NCBI GenBank assembly: GCA_035508495.1
Contig: DATJMX010000069.1
Span: 1 to 55,122 of the forward strand
Length of the DNA stretch: 55,122 nucleotides
Source of the DNA: Candidatus Binataceae bacterium
GTDB taxonomy: Bacteria; Desulfobacterota; Binatia; Binatales; Binataceae
Direction of reading: 5' to 3'
Position numbers and translations under genes: made by a program. The notes beneath the pieces are model-generated. The model worked only from the letters and a program-made list of their open reading frames with translations. It was not told the origin of the DNA and did no database searches. Shown here piece after piece: positions 25,873 through 34,022 of the stretch; the stretch's first letter is position 1, and every line of letters starts with the position of its first letter.

Positions 25873-27042
25873 CTGGTTCCGATCCGGTACAGCATTCGAA
25901 GTCTCGGCCAGCGGCTGACTTCTTCGACCATGACCGCGCTTAGCGTGGCGATGGTCGTAATGGTGTTGACGATCCTGCTCGGCTTCGTCGACGGCATGCG
26001 GCGCACGATCACGTCTGCCGCCGGCCGCAACAACTACATCCTGGTTTTTCGCGGGGTTAAGATCGAGGCCGGCTTCATCAACCACGAGTCACTCGACATC
26101 CTGCGCACCCGCCCTGAAATCGCGACCGATGCCCGCGGCAACGCGCTGATGTCGGCTGAGATACTCATTCCCTTCGATCCCACGCCCGACGCGCCGCACG
26201 CTTCCACTGCCACGATTCGGGCGATCCAGTCGCCAGTCGGGTACGAGGTGCACAACAAGATCAAAGTGATCGAGGGACGTCTGCCCGAGCGCGGCAAGAA
26301 TGAGTGGATCGTCGGCCAGCGACTGCTGATTCGTTTTCCCGGACTTCATATCGGCGCCAAGATGCGGCTGGGACGTTCAAAAGTCGATTTTCCGATTGTC
26401 GGCGTGTTCACCGACGACGGCAGCACCCGGGAATCCGAAGTGCTGATGGATTTCAACGATCTTGCGGTGATTAATCACATTCCACCGGCCGAGCTCGGCG
26501 CGAATACCGTGCATTTGATCCTGAAGCCCGGGTATGAGGAGCAGTTTGCCGCCGGGCTGCGGGCCGATTCGAGGCTTCGCGTCGATCTATATAGCGAACG
26601 CGACTTCTACAATCAGTTGGCCGGTACCAGCAACCAGCTACGCAGCCTGGGATTGGTCGTTGCGATGATTCTAGCTATAGGCGCGCTCTTCGGTGCGATG
26701 AATACGATGTATTCCGCGGTCGCGCGTCGCAAGCGTGAAGTCGGAACGCTGCGCGTGCTGGGCTTCGGCCGCGGCAATGTGCTCACCGCGTTCATCATGG
26801 AAAGCGCGGTGCTGGGACTCTGCGGCGGTGTCATCGGCGAAATCCTCGCGATCGTCGTGGCGCACGCCACCGGTCTCGAAAGCCGCTTGATGACCGTCGG
26901 CAACATGATGTTCGCCTTCGATCTGACGCCGTCGGCGTTCGGCTACGGCCTCATTGCCGCGATCATTATCGGAATATGCGGGGGCGTACTGCCGGCGTGG
27001 CAGGCGTCGCGCCTCGATGTAGTCGAGGCACTGAGAGACTGA
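25873..27042 (+). CDS. FtsX/LolCE-type ABC transporter permease, pair 3 subunit A (CTG start)
   Basis: A 389-residue product with the same four-TM layout as the other A subunits. It has VPIRYSIRSLGQRLTSSTMT before TM1, EGRLPERGKNEWIVGQR in the periplasmic domain, the coupling segment ARRKREVGTLRVLGFGRG and the ending LPAWQASRLDVVEALRD. The start is unusual. The conserved N-terminus is in frame, but no ATG, GTG or TTG occurs between the upstream stop (25828) and ATG 25930. That ATG would cut off the N-terminal 19 residues conserved in the paralogues. CTG 25873 sits 8 nt after GGAAAGGGGG and aligns exactly with the GTG and ATG starts of pairs 1 and 2. The alternative, start at 25930, would give 370 residues. 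It is coupled to subunit B, 2 nt downstream. Confidence 0.85.
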   Translation: MVPIRYSIRSLGQRLTSSTMTALSVAMVVMVLTILLGFVDGMRRTITSAAGRNNYILVFRGVKIEAGFINHESLDILRTRPEIATDARGNALMSAEILIPFDPTPDAPHASTATIRAIQSPVGYEVHNKIKVIEGRLPERGKNEWIVGQRLLIRFPGLHIGAKMRLGRSKVDFPIVGVFTDDGSTRESEVLMDFNDLAVINHIPPAELGANTVHLILKPGYEEQFAAGLRADSRLRVDLYSERDFYNQLAGTSNQLRSLGLVVAMILAIGALFGAMNTMYSAVARRKREVGTLRVLGFGRGNVLTAFIMESAVLGLCGGVIGEILAIVVAHATGLESRLMTVGNMMFAFDLTPSAFGYGLIAAIIIGICGGVLPAWQASRLDVVEALRD

Positions 27043-27044
27043 AG

Positions 27045-28208
27045 ATGAAATTCCTCGTCCTCATCTTTCGCAACATGATGCGCAATCCGCGGCGCACGGT
27101 ATTGACTATTCTCACGATCGCGGTTGCGACACTTGTCTTCGCGATGCTGGTGTCGGTGCCGACTTCGATGGACCGAATAGTCGATCAGCTCTCGAAGCAG
27201 CAGCGGCTGTTCGTCACTAATCGCGCTGGTCCATGGAACGTGCCGGCGAAGTACTGCCTCGATATCAAGAAGCTTCCCCATGTCACGGGATGCGCAGCCG
27301 ACTTCGACGACTTTATGCTCTATCGCTCCGATTCGGACTGGATCGGCATCTCAGAAGCAGACCTTGAGTTGCTCGACATGAGTGCCGATCTTCAAGGCGG
27401 CAACCCCGAGGATCTTAAGCGCTTCAAGGCGGACCGGCGCTCGGCTGCTGTCGGCTACGAAACCATGAAGCGCTTCGGCTGGCATGTCGGGCAGCAGGTG
27501 ATGCTACGTAACACCTGGAACGGTCAGGCGATCAGTTTGCCGTTCATTATTCAGACCATTGTGCCCGATCAGACCTATCCGAATCTGTTCCTGGTGCGGC
27601 GCGATTATATGGATGAGGCTTACAAGGCGCACGGCCTGAAAGACCTCATCGGACGCGCCTCGCGATTGCTGGTGGGGGTCGATAATCCTGACAACATGGG
27701 TCAGGTAGCGCGCGTGATCGATGAGACCTATCGCAACTCTGATACTGAGACGCGCACTGAAACTGAGAGCGACTTTATTTCGAGCAATCTCGCGAGCGTC
27801 GGAAATATTCGTGCCATTATCGCGAGTCTCGTGTTCGTCGTGCTGATCACCGTACTGCTCATTTCCGGCAACTCGATGGCGATGACGGTGCGCGATCGGA
27901 TTCCCGAGGTCGCGCTACTACGCACACTCGGTTTCGGCAGATGGCGCATCGGCTTCCTGCTCTTCGGCGAGGCCGTCTTGCTCGGCCTCGTCGGCGGCGC
28001 GATCGGCTCTATCGCGGCGCTCATGATGTTCCTCAACGGCACCGATCTCGGCGCCCTGACCAATGGTCTCGCGCTGATCTCGGTCTCGCCGATGGTGGCG
28101 ATCGTGTCCTTTGTGACTGCGATCGCAGTTAGTATCGTCAGCGGAACGATTCCCGTTGGCGGCGCTCTCCACACGCCGCCGGCGATCGCACTGCGCAAGG
28201 TGGTCTGA
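27045..28208 (+). CDS. FtsX/LolCE-type ABC transporter permease, pair 3 subunit B
   Basis: A 387-residue product with the B-subunit layout. The start is basic (MKFLVLIFRNMMRNPRRT), TM1 is followed by SVPTSMDR, the periplasmic domain contains VPAKYCLDIKKLPHVTGC, and three C-terminal TMs flank MTVRDRIPEVALLRTLGFGR. It ends HTPPAIALRKVV. The ATG lies 2 nt after the subunit A stop, although the frame is open further upstream inside that gene. It converges with the DUF1329 gene at 28217, with 8 nt between stops. With LolA-like DUF1329 genes on both sides, this pair is the best candidate for a lipid or lipoprotein extraction complex. The ATPase must be supplied from elsewhere. Confidence 0.88.
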   Translation: MKFLVLIFRNMMRNPRRTVLTILTIAVATLVFAMLVSVPTSMDRIVDQLSKQQRLFVTNRAGPWNVPAKYCLDIKKLPHVTGCAADFDDFMLYRSDSDWIGISEADLELLDMSADLQGGNPEDLKRFKADRRSAAVGYETMKRFGWHVGQQVMLRNTWNGQAISLPFIIQTIVPDQTYPNLFLVRRDYMDEAYKAHGLKDLIGRASRLLVGVDNPDNMGQVARVIDETYRNSDTETRTETESDFISSNLASVGNIRAIIASLVFVVLITVLLISGNSMAMTVRDRIPEVALLRTLGFGRWRIGFLLFGEAVLLGLVGGAIGSIAALMMFLNGTDLGALTNGLALISVSPMVAIVSFVTAIAVSIVSGTIPVGGALHTPPAIALRKVV

Positions 28209-28216
28209 GTCAATAC

Positions 28217-29548
28217 TCAGTGATCAGCGATCAGCGCCATGTGATGCGGATCGAGAAACGCCTTGGTCACGATACCCATGTTGATATACCAGCATTCGTG
28301 GTCCGGCGACTCACGCCCCGGCATCGAAATGACGGATGAAAAGCCCGTTTGCAGGTCCTCATCGACGAGCCCAACCTGGAACGCGCGCTTGTAAGGATAA
28401 ATAGCAACTTTCGCATCGGGAACTGGACGGTCGCGATAAGTGTTGTAGGTCGCGATCGTTTTCCAAAGCTTGCCTTCCTTGTCGTATTGATCGGATGCGG
28501 TAATGAACCACCCTTCAGAGTCGATATAAAGAATGCGCTTGGGAATTAACACGTTGTCGCTGCCGATTCGCTGATGCCATGAAAGCGGCTTCGCATTCGC
28601 CTCGATCACATAGAGCTGCCGCATTTCCCAGTTCTCCGGACAGATCGTGCGATTACCGTCGGTGGCGCAGGGTTTGACCGGAGTATTCGCCGCCTGCACG
28701 ACTGCCAGCATCGGCTTGATGCCGAGCAGCTTGTAATCGTAGTTCTCAATCTTGGCCGAGAATCCGAAGTAGGAATCGGGATCGAGCGTAGTGGCGTAGG
28801 TGCTGCTCGGACCCTGGTTGGCGCCGCTCAGCGCGCCCATCACATCGGACAGCGTGTCCGCAGTCACTTCGCGCACGCGCCGATTGCTGGGAATGTAAAA
28901 CCAGGCATTGTCGTCTTTGTCAGGATCTATGTAGCGATAACGCACGAGGCCGAAGCCGCGAATCTCCGACGGCTCGAGGAACGGAAACGAACCAAACTTG
29001 TACCGGATACCGGGACCCTGACCTTCAGGATCAGTGGGGATAGGTGGAACCTCAGTGCGTCCGATATTGTTGTAAAAGGCAAAGTGCGCGATCAGGAAAT
29101 GCTCGACCGGATCGCCGCCGGTCGGGCGATAGCTATCCACTTCGACGTCGCGAATATCTGCATCGTCGGTGTATTGCGGCCGGAAACTGAAATTCCACAT
29201 GACCTTGGTCGCGACCTGGGGATCATTTGGATCCAGCAGCGGAAAGGGCTGCCCGGCGACATAGTATTGGAGCTCACCCTTCGGATTGAGGCGAACCTGC
29301 GGTGAGTATTTTTCAGTCGCGGATTTATACGGCGGCGGCCATTCGAGGCGCTCCGTCGGTACGATCTTCATCCGCATCCCCTGCCGCACCAGCATCAGGT
29401 TGCCCGGGCTCACGAGATCGGCGACCTTGGCGGCGTTGTCAGGGCCGATTTCGTCGCCCGGTCTGACTTGCGCCTCGGCGCGACTGCCGACTAGGCCAGC
29501 GATCGTTAGCGCAATTATTGTCGTTGCAACTCGGCGGGCGAGATCCAT
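28217..29548 (-). CDS. DUF1329 periplasmic protein (LolA-like fold), copy 1
   Basis: A 443-residue exported protein with signal peptide MDLARRVATTIIALTIAGLV and cleavage near AEA-Q. Conserved DUF1329 blocks are VADLVSPGNLMLVRQGM, ERLEWPPPYKSATEKYS, the tandem RPQYTDDADIRDVEVDSY, a D-P-D-S-Y-F-G-F block (about 256-263), KRILYIDSEGWFITASDQY and a C-terminal ECWYINMG. DUF1329 proteins are periplasmic and are compared with the lipoprotein carrier LolA; many sit beside efflux or lipid-transport genes. It is the last gene of a minus-strand run from the GntR regulator, 117 nt after its paralogue. The pair shares high similarity throughout, so it arose by duplication. Confidence 0.87.
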   Translation of the reverse strand: MDLARRVATTIIALTIAGLVGSRAEAQVRPGDEIGPDNAAKVADLVSPGNLMLVRQGMRMKIVPTERLEWPPPYKSATEKYSPQVRLNPKGELQYYVAGQPFPLLDPNDPQVATKVMWNFSFRPQYTDDADIRDVEVDSYRPTGGDPVEHFLIAHFAFYNNIGRTEVPPIPTDPEGQGPGIRYKFGSFPFLEPSEIRGFGLVRYRYIDPDKDDNAWFYIPSNRRVREVTADTLSDVMGALSGANQGPSSTYATTLDPDSYFGFSAKIENYDYKLLGIKPMLAVVQAANTPVKPCATDGNRTICPENWEMRQLYVIEANAKPLSWHQRIGSDNVLIPKRILYIDSEGWFITASDQYDKEGKLWKTIATYNTYRDRPVPDAKVAIYPYKRAFQVGLVDEDLQTGFSSVISMPGRESPDHECWYINMGIVTKAFLDPHHMALIADH

Positions 29549-29597
29549 AGTGTTCCTTCCTGAGCTCCCGGCCAGAGCTCTGACGAGAACGAAAGAA

Positions 29598-29653
29598 CGC
29601 CGGGGGAAGGATCACAAATCGGTGGGGTCCACACCGTCACCTTGCCCCCGGCG
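29598..29653. terminator. Long stem-loop between the two DUF1329 genes
   Basis: CGCCGGGGGAAGG (29598-29610) pairs with CCTTGCCCCCGGCG (29640-29653) with one bulged base. A second small stem, CGGTG/CACCG, lies inside the loop. The element sits in the 117-nt gap between the DUF1329 copies. It could attenuate transcription from copy 2 into copy 1 or stabilise mRNA ends. There is no U-run. Confidence 0.45.
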
Positions 29654-29665
29654 GGAGGCCCAATC

Positions 29666-31036
29666 TCAGTGTCCCAATCTCACGATCGCGTCGGGCTGCA
29701 ATGTGCTCGGCCCCACCACGCCTTGGTTGATATACCATGAGTCGCCATAGTCACTGTCGCGGCTGGGAGTGAACATCACAGTCGAAACGCCAGTGCGAAC
29801 GTCTTCGTCAACCATCGCCGTCTGAAATATACGTTTGAAAGGCCAAATCGATACTTTCGCATCGATCGTCGGCCGATCGCGGTAAGTATTGAAAGTGGCT
29901 ACGGTCTTCCACAATCTTCCGTCGTTATCATAGAGATCTGAAGCGGTAATGAAGAAGCCTTCCGAATCGATATAGATAATCCGGCGCGGGACGGCCGGCG
30001 GCGATCCGAAAAGTGAGGTCTTTCGCGCGGTCGCTTCGATTACATAGAGGTGCCTTAGTTCCCAGTTCTCTTTGCACACCGATCGCCCGTTATCAGTATT
30101 GCAGGCATGAGCCGGCGAATCTTCGGCCTCAACGCACGCGAGCATCTCTTTTACGCCCAGCAGCTTGTAGTCAAAGTCCTCGATTTTGGCGGCAAATCCG
30201 AAGTACGAATCGGGATCGATCGTGTTGGCGTAGCTCGTTCCGCCGACCCCGCTCGAATCACTCTGCGATCCGCCCTCGATCGTATCGGAAAGGCCGCTCG
30301 GCGAGATACGGCGCGTGCGACGTGTGGTCGGATCGTAAATCCACACGTCGTCTTCCAGTGCGGGATCGAGATGGCGATAGCGCAAAAACCCGATCCCGCG
30401 CAGCTCCGACGGCTCTAGTATCGGATAAACGGCAAAGCGGTATCGGATCCCGCTCGAGCTCGCGTCGGGATCGCTGGGCGTAGGCGCGATTTCCGTGCGA
30501 CCGACATTGTTGTAGAGCGCGAAGTGCCCGATCGTGAAATGCTCGATCGCATCCGACGCATGGGGATCGCTGTTGCGATTCTCGGCCTCTACATCGCGGA
30601 TATCGACATCATCGGTGTACTGCGGCCGGTAGCTGAAGTTCCACATGATCTTTTGCGCGATTTGCGGATCATTGTAGTCGAGCATCGGGAACGGCAGCCC
30701 CGCTTCGTAGTTCGTCAGCTCTCCCCGTTCTGAGAGTCGGACTTGCGATGAATATTTCTCAGTCGCGGCGCGATAGGGTGCCGGCCAGTCGATCGTGCCG
30801 GTCGGCACGATCTTCATCGTCATGCCTTGCTTCACGAGCAGCAGATTTCCAGGGCTGACGAGATCGGCAACCTGCTGCGCTTGGTCCGCGGTAACGACCT
30901 CACCTGGCGTGACGTGCGCGCGAGCCTCAATTGAAAGTACCAGGATACTCGCGATGACCGCGCCTGCCAACGCGAACTGCCGCAGATAGATTCGCGGACG
31001 ATTTGAAGCGAGCTGATATTTGCAATGCCGGACCAT
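29666..31036 (-). CDS. DUF1329 periplasmic protein (LolA-like fold), copy 2
   Basis: A 456-residue exported protein, paralogous to copy 1. The blocks VADLVSPGNLLLVKQGM, TIDWPAPYRAATEKYS, RPQYTDDVDIRDVEAE, DPDSYFGFAAKIEDFDYK and IYIDSEGFFITASD appear in the same order. The signal peptide begins near YLRQFALAGAVIAS and should be cut after EARA. I take ATG 31034-31036, 2 nt after the DUF4019 stop. A GTG at 31069 would add 11 residues and overlap that gene; neither has a good ribosome-binding site, which suggests translational coupling. The function is presumably carriage of a hydrophobic ligand in the periplasm, inferred from the fold. Confidence 0.86.
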   Translation of the reverse strand: MVRHCKYQLASNRPRIYLRQFALAGAVIASILVLSIEARAHVTPGEVVTADQAQQVADLVSPGNLLLVKQGMTMKIVPTGTIDWPAPYRAATEKYSSQVRLSERGELTNYEAGLPFPMLDYNDPQIAQKIMWNFSYRPQYTDDVDIRDVEAENRNSDPHASDAIEHFTIGHFALYNNVGRTEIAPTPSDPDASSSGIRYRFAVYPILEPSELRGIGFLRYRHLDPALEDDVWIYDPTTRRTRRISPSGLSDTIEGGSQSDSSGVGGTSYANTIDPDSYFGFAAKIEDFDYKLLGVKEMLACVEAEDSPAHACNTDNGRSVCKENWELRHLYVIEATARKTSLFGSPPAVPRRIIYIDSEGFFITASDLYDNDGRLWKTVATFNTYRDRPTIDAKVSIWPFKRIFQTAMVDEDVRTGVSTVMFTPSRDSDYGDSWYINQGVVGPSTLQPDAIVRLGH

Positions 31037-31038
31037 TA

Positions 31039-31485
31039 CTACTTGATTGAATACTCCGAAACACGCCACTTACCGTCGGCGTCAACCATCGGAGTGACTA
31101 TTTCAACGGCGGATTTCTTATGCGCAAAACTCGAATCGTATTGGATCAAGATGTATTGCCCGTCAGGAGCACCGGGCAGCGTGGTCACGAATTGCTCGGT
31201 TCTGAGCCGCCGCGATACCACCGGGCCGAGTGCACTGCGCCAGAGCGCGACCTGCCGTTTCCAATCCTGCTTGGTGACGGCATTGCGAAAATAGGTCGAC
31301 GCTTCGAGCCAGCTCGCATTGAACTTGCCGGCATCGACGAGTTTGAGCCAGCTTTCCGCGGCGGCATTGGCATCCTTGGCGGCATTGCTCTGATCGAGCG
31401 CCCAACCCGTCGCGCAGGTCGCTGTGAGCACGGCCAATACCATCAGGATCGATCTGGCGATACGTATTTCGAACCAGCGTCTCAT
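31039..31485 (-). CDS. DUF4019 exported protein
   Basis: A 148-residue protein with an N-terminal membrane or signal segment (ARSILMVLAVLTATCATGWA) and a DUF4019 domain. Typical features are A-A-x-x-W-L-x-L-x-D-x-G-K-(F/Y)-x-x-S-W (AESWLKLVDAGKFNASW), the KQDWKRQVALWRSALGPV helix, and beta strands ending in VDADGKWRVSEYSIK. DUF4019 proteins have an NTF2-like fold and no known enzymatic role. It lies 4 nt downstream of the DUF1648 membrane protein gene and immediately upstream of DUF1329 copy 2, so it belongs to the same operon. A ligand-binding helper role is possible. Confidence 0.8.
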   Translation of the reverse strand: MRRWFEIRIARSILMVLAVLTATCATGWALDQSNAAKDANAAAESWLKLVDAGKFNASWLEASTYFRNAVTKQDWKRQVALWRSALGPVVSRRLRTEQFVTTLPGAPDGQYILIQYDSSFAHKKSAVEIVTPMVDADGKWRVSEYSIK

Positions 31486-31489
31486 TGCA

Positions 31490-32524
31490 TCACGAGGCCA
31501 GCGACATCACGAAAGCGAAGCCGAGCCCTAAGGGAGCGAGGGCGAGCCCGATTAGAATCCAGGCGCGGGTGTGACCGAAATTCACGGTCCATCCGAGTCC
31601 GAAGCGCTTCTCCACGAAAAGCGCGGCATCGTCCGGATTGTAGTAGAAAATGCCGAGCTTCCACGCGCCGTCGGGCGTGTAATCATTGGATTGCGAGGGG
31701 GCGCGGCTTCCAATCGGACCAACGATAATCAGGCATAGCGAGCTCGCCGCCAGGAGCGACAGCAATAGTAACTCGTACGGATGCACATCGACACCGAGCG
31801 GCAGCATCGCCGAGGCCGCAACGAAGTATTCCGCGCCGAGCATGATCGCGATACAGCCCGTGGGCAGGCGATACCACGCGCGCTCGCCCGTGCCGTCGGG
31901 CCGGCGAATCCAGAACAGGAATCCATAACCGAAGAACGCGAGCAGCGCGGCTACTCCGGCGAGAAGCGCGAGCATCCCGTATACGTGCAGCGGCGTGCGT
32001 TGCACCCATACGTCGGGCTGGCCGTTGAGTCCCCAATGGACGGGATATGGATCTGGAATGTACTGCCAGTTGAGGTAAGTCCACGCGAGCGCCGCGCACA
32101 TCGCGACCAGCGGCGCCATCACCAGCAGTGCCAGCATGATCGGCGGCTCGCGGCGCGTGAAATCGGCCTCGCGAACCGCGTCTGGTTCGGCGCGATGGCG
32201 CGAAGTCGCCGCACGAGCCATCGCGAAGCTCGCGATGAAGAGCAGGTACTGCGCACAGAATGCGCCCGGGCCGCTCCAGGCTTCGAACTGCTCCACGCCG
32301 CCGAGCGCGATGAAGATCCCGACCACCGCCGAAAGCAGCACCCCTCGGCGATACCGCCTGACGATGCGTGCGTGGTCGGCGGAATCTCGGAAGTCGGGGC
32401 TGACCGTGATCGAGAACGCCACCGACGGCCGGCTGAACTCCGGCATCAGGTATTCGAGCGACGCCATCGTCAGCACGACCATCGTCCACACCGGATTGAT
32501 GTGGAGGACGTTGAACCAGATCAC
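31490..32524 (-). CDS. DUF1648/DUF5808 multi-pass membrane protein
   Basis: A 344-residue integral membrane protein with about eight TM helices. The central part carries the DUF1648 signature of a helix followed by IPDPYPVHWGLNGQPDVW, where I-P-x-(H/P)-x-x-x-x-G-x-P-D-x-W is conserved. The C-terminus matches DUF5808 (GIFYYNPDDAALFVEKRFG, then L-G-W-x-x-N-F-G). Such proteins are usually encoded with YtrA-type GntR regulators, as here: its ATG overlaps the regulator's stop by 4 nt. The function is unknown. In Bacillus-like systems the context is cell-envelope stress, which agrees with the DUF1329 genes downstream. Confidence 0.8.
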   Translation of the reverse strand: MIWFNVLHINPVWTMVVLTMASLEYLMPEFSRPSVAFSITVSPDFRDSADHARIVRRYRRGVLLSAVVGIFIALGGVEQFEAWSGPGAFCAQYLLFIASFAMARAATSRHRAEPDAVREADFTRREPPIMLALLVMAPLVAMCAALAWTYLNWQYIPDPYPVHWGLNGQPDVWVQRTPLHVYGMLALLAGVAALLAFFGYGFLFWIRRPDGTGERAWYRLPTGCIAIMLGAEYFVAASAMLPLGVDVHPYELLLLSLLAASSLCLIIVGPIGSRAPSQSNDYTPDGAWKLGIFYYNPDDAALFVEKRFGLGWTVNFGHTRAWILIGLALAPLGLGFAFVMSLAS

Positions 32525-32940
32525 CGCTCGCCTTCCTTTCGTTTGGGCGTTAGGAGCGATTCGGCAACGTCTTCAAATTCCGAGCGGATCACCTGTGGCG
32601 AGACTCCGGCCGCACGAACCTGCGCGATCAATCCGCGCAAGCGCTGCGCGAAAGCGACGCGCGCCTTGTTGGTTGCGGCGGGAGTGCTGCGCGCGGTCAC
32701 AACGGCGCCGCGCCCGCGCTCCAGGAGGAGCCAACCTTCATCGGCAAGGTTGCGATACGCTTCAGCGACCGTATTGTGGTTGACCCCCAAATCAACCGCG
32801 ACCTGGCGGACCGTAGGCAGCCTGTCGCCAGGACTTAGTTGCCCTGCCACAAGCATCGCGCGCACCTGGTCGGCGATTTGTTGGTAAACCGGAATCGTTG
32901 AGCTGAGGTCTATTCTTAGTGATCGTTTGTTTGGCGCCAT
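32521..32940 (-). CDS. GntR family transcriptional regulator, YtrA type
   Basis: A 139-residue regulator with an N-terminal winged HTH of the GntR family. STIPVYQQIADQVRAMLVAG is followed by LSPGDRLPTVRQVAVDLGVN and HNTVAEAYRNLADEGWL. The C-terminus is only a short two-helix tail (about 45 residues), which defines the YtrA subgroup that lacks a large effector domain. I take ATG 32940; a TTG at 32973 would extend into the candidate operator. It heads a minus-strand operon of DUF1648, DUF4019 and two DUF1329 genes, which it probably represses. The 161-nt region upstream is shared with the divergent flavin monooxygenase gene. Confidence 0.9.
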   Translation of the reverse strand: MAPNKRSLRIDLSSTIPVYQQIADQVRAMLVAGQLSPGDRLPTVRQVAVDLGVNHNTVAEAYRNLADEGWLLLERGRGAVVTARSTPAATNKARVAFAQRLRGLIAQVRAAGVSPQVIRSEFEDVAESLLTPKRKEGER

Positions 32941-32952
32941 GGTTGCCCTGTT

Positions 32953-32973
32953 TTGTCTAGCACTGACATACAA
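32953..32973. promoter_or_regulatory. Imperfect dyad, candidate GntR operator
   Basis: TTGTCTAGCACTGACATACAA is a 21-bp imperfect palindrome with outer half-sites TTGT and ACAA; 7 of 10 pairs are complementary around a central base. It lies 12 nt upstream of the YtrA-type regulator start. The position and size fit an autoregulatory GntR site. Confidence 0.4.
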
Positions 32974-33101
32974 GAACCGCGCTCTAAATGCAATAGGGCG
33001 ACTTGCCCGGGGATTGGGGCGGGAAATCGCGCACGGGGTTGGGATTCTATGCCACAGGTAGGTTAGAGTGCGACTAAATCGAGCAATAAGGAGCTGCAGC
33101 G

Positions 33102-33986
33102 ATGAAAATCGGAGTCATGATCGCGGCCACGGCCGAATCCGGAGACATCGCGGAGATTTCGCGCGAGGCCGAAAACCTCGGCTACGAGTCGCTCTTCATC
33201 CCCGAGCATCCCGTGATTCCGATTGGCTTCAAAACTCCCCTGCCGGGCGGTGGCGGCGGCACGCTGCCCGAGCATTATGGGCGCTGGATGGATCCCTTCG
33301 TCGCGCTCAGCGTCGCCGCCGCGGTGACGCGCCGCATCAAGCTCGGCACCGGAATCTGCCTCCTGCCTGAGCGCGAGCCGATTATCGCAGCCAAGACGAT
33401 CGCGACGCTCGATGTCATCTCGGGCGGCCGGGTTATCCTCGGCGTGGGCGCGGGATGGCTCCGCGAGGAGACGGAGGCGCTTGGCACGCGTTTCGAGACC
33501 CGATGGAAGCGCTTGCGCGAGACGGTCGAGGCGCTCCGCGTGCTGTGGAAGGAGCCCGCGCCCAGCTATGAAGGCGAACTGGTGAAGTTCCCGGCGGTGC
33601 GATGCGATCCCAAGCCAATTCAAAAATCCGGACCGCCTATTCTGCTCGGCGCTCGCGGACCGAAGGCTATCGAACGCGTGGTCCGCACTTATGACGGATG
33701 GGTTCCAATCGCGGGCAAACCCTCCAGCCTCAAGCGCGACATTGAGGCTCTGCGCAAAGCTGCAAGCGAGCGAGGTCGAAATCCCGACACCTTTGATATC
33801 AGCGCGTTCATCGCGCCGGCAGAAGACGGCATCTCGTCCGACGATCTGCAGGCGTACAAGGACGCTGGCGCAAACCGGCTCGTGCTCTTCTCGCAGGGCG
33901 ACGCAATCAAGATGGCATCGGGTAAAACGATGGAGATCGTGCGTCGGCTGGCGCCGACCGTGGAGCGCGCAACGCGGCTTAACTGA
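33102..33986 (+). CDS. LLM class F420/flavin-dependent oxidoreductase
   Basis: A 294-residue luciferase-like TIM-barrel oxidoreductase. Motifs include KIGVMIAATAESGD, ENLGYESLFIPEHPVIP, a conserved segment RIKLGTGICLLPEREPI, ATLDVISGGRVILGVGAGWL, and GPPILLGARGPKAIERV. The GVGAGWLREE segment is typical of the F420-type subgroup seen in soil Actinobacteria and related uncultured lineages. It is monocistronic, divergent from the GntR regulator and followed by an inverted repeat. The substrate is unknown. Confidence 0.87.
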   Translation: MKIGVMIAATAESGDIAEISREAENLGYESLFIPEHPVIPIGFKTPLPGGGGGTLPEHYGRWMDPFVALSVAAAVTRRIKLGTGICLLPEREPIIAAKTIATLDVISGGRVILGVGAGWLREETEALGTRFETRWKRLRETVEALRVLWKEPAPSYEGELVKFPAVRCDPKPIQKSGPPILLGARGPKAIERVVRTYDGWVPIAGKPSSLKRDIEALRKAASERGRNPDTFDISAFIAPAEDGISSDDLQAYKDAGANRLVLFSQGDAIKMASGKTMEIVRRLAPTVERATRLN

Positions 33987-33993
33987 CGATCGA

Positions 33994-34022
33994 CGCCGTA
34001 AGGCTGCACGAGCTTCACGGCG
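33994..34022. terminator. Hairpin after the F420-type oxidoreductase gene
   Basis: CGCCGT-AAGGCT-GCACG-AGCTT-C-ACGGCG folds into a stem of about 11 bp with two single-base bulges and a 5-nt loop, starting 8 nt after the stop codon. There is no downstream U-run. It overlaps the broken end of the sarcosine-oxidase remnant on the other strand. Confidence 0.45.

Noticed and set aside
31781..32887. Open frame of about 368 codons opposite the DUF1648 and GntR genes
   Set aside because: Both genes on the other strand are well supported and coupled; this translation is low-complexity and has no motif.
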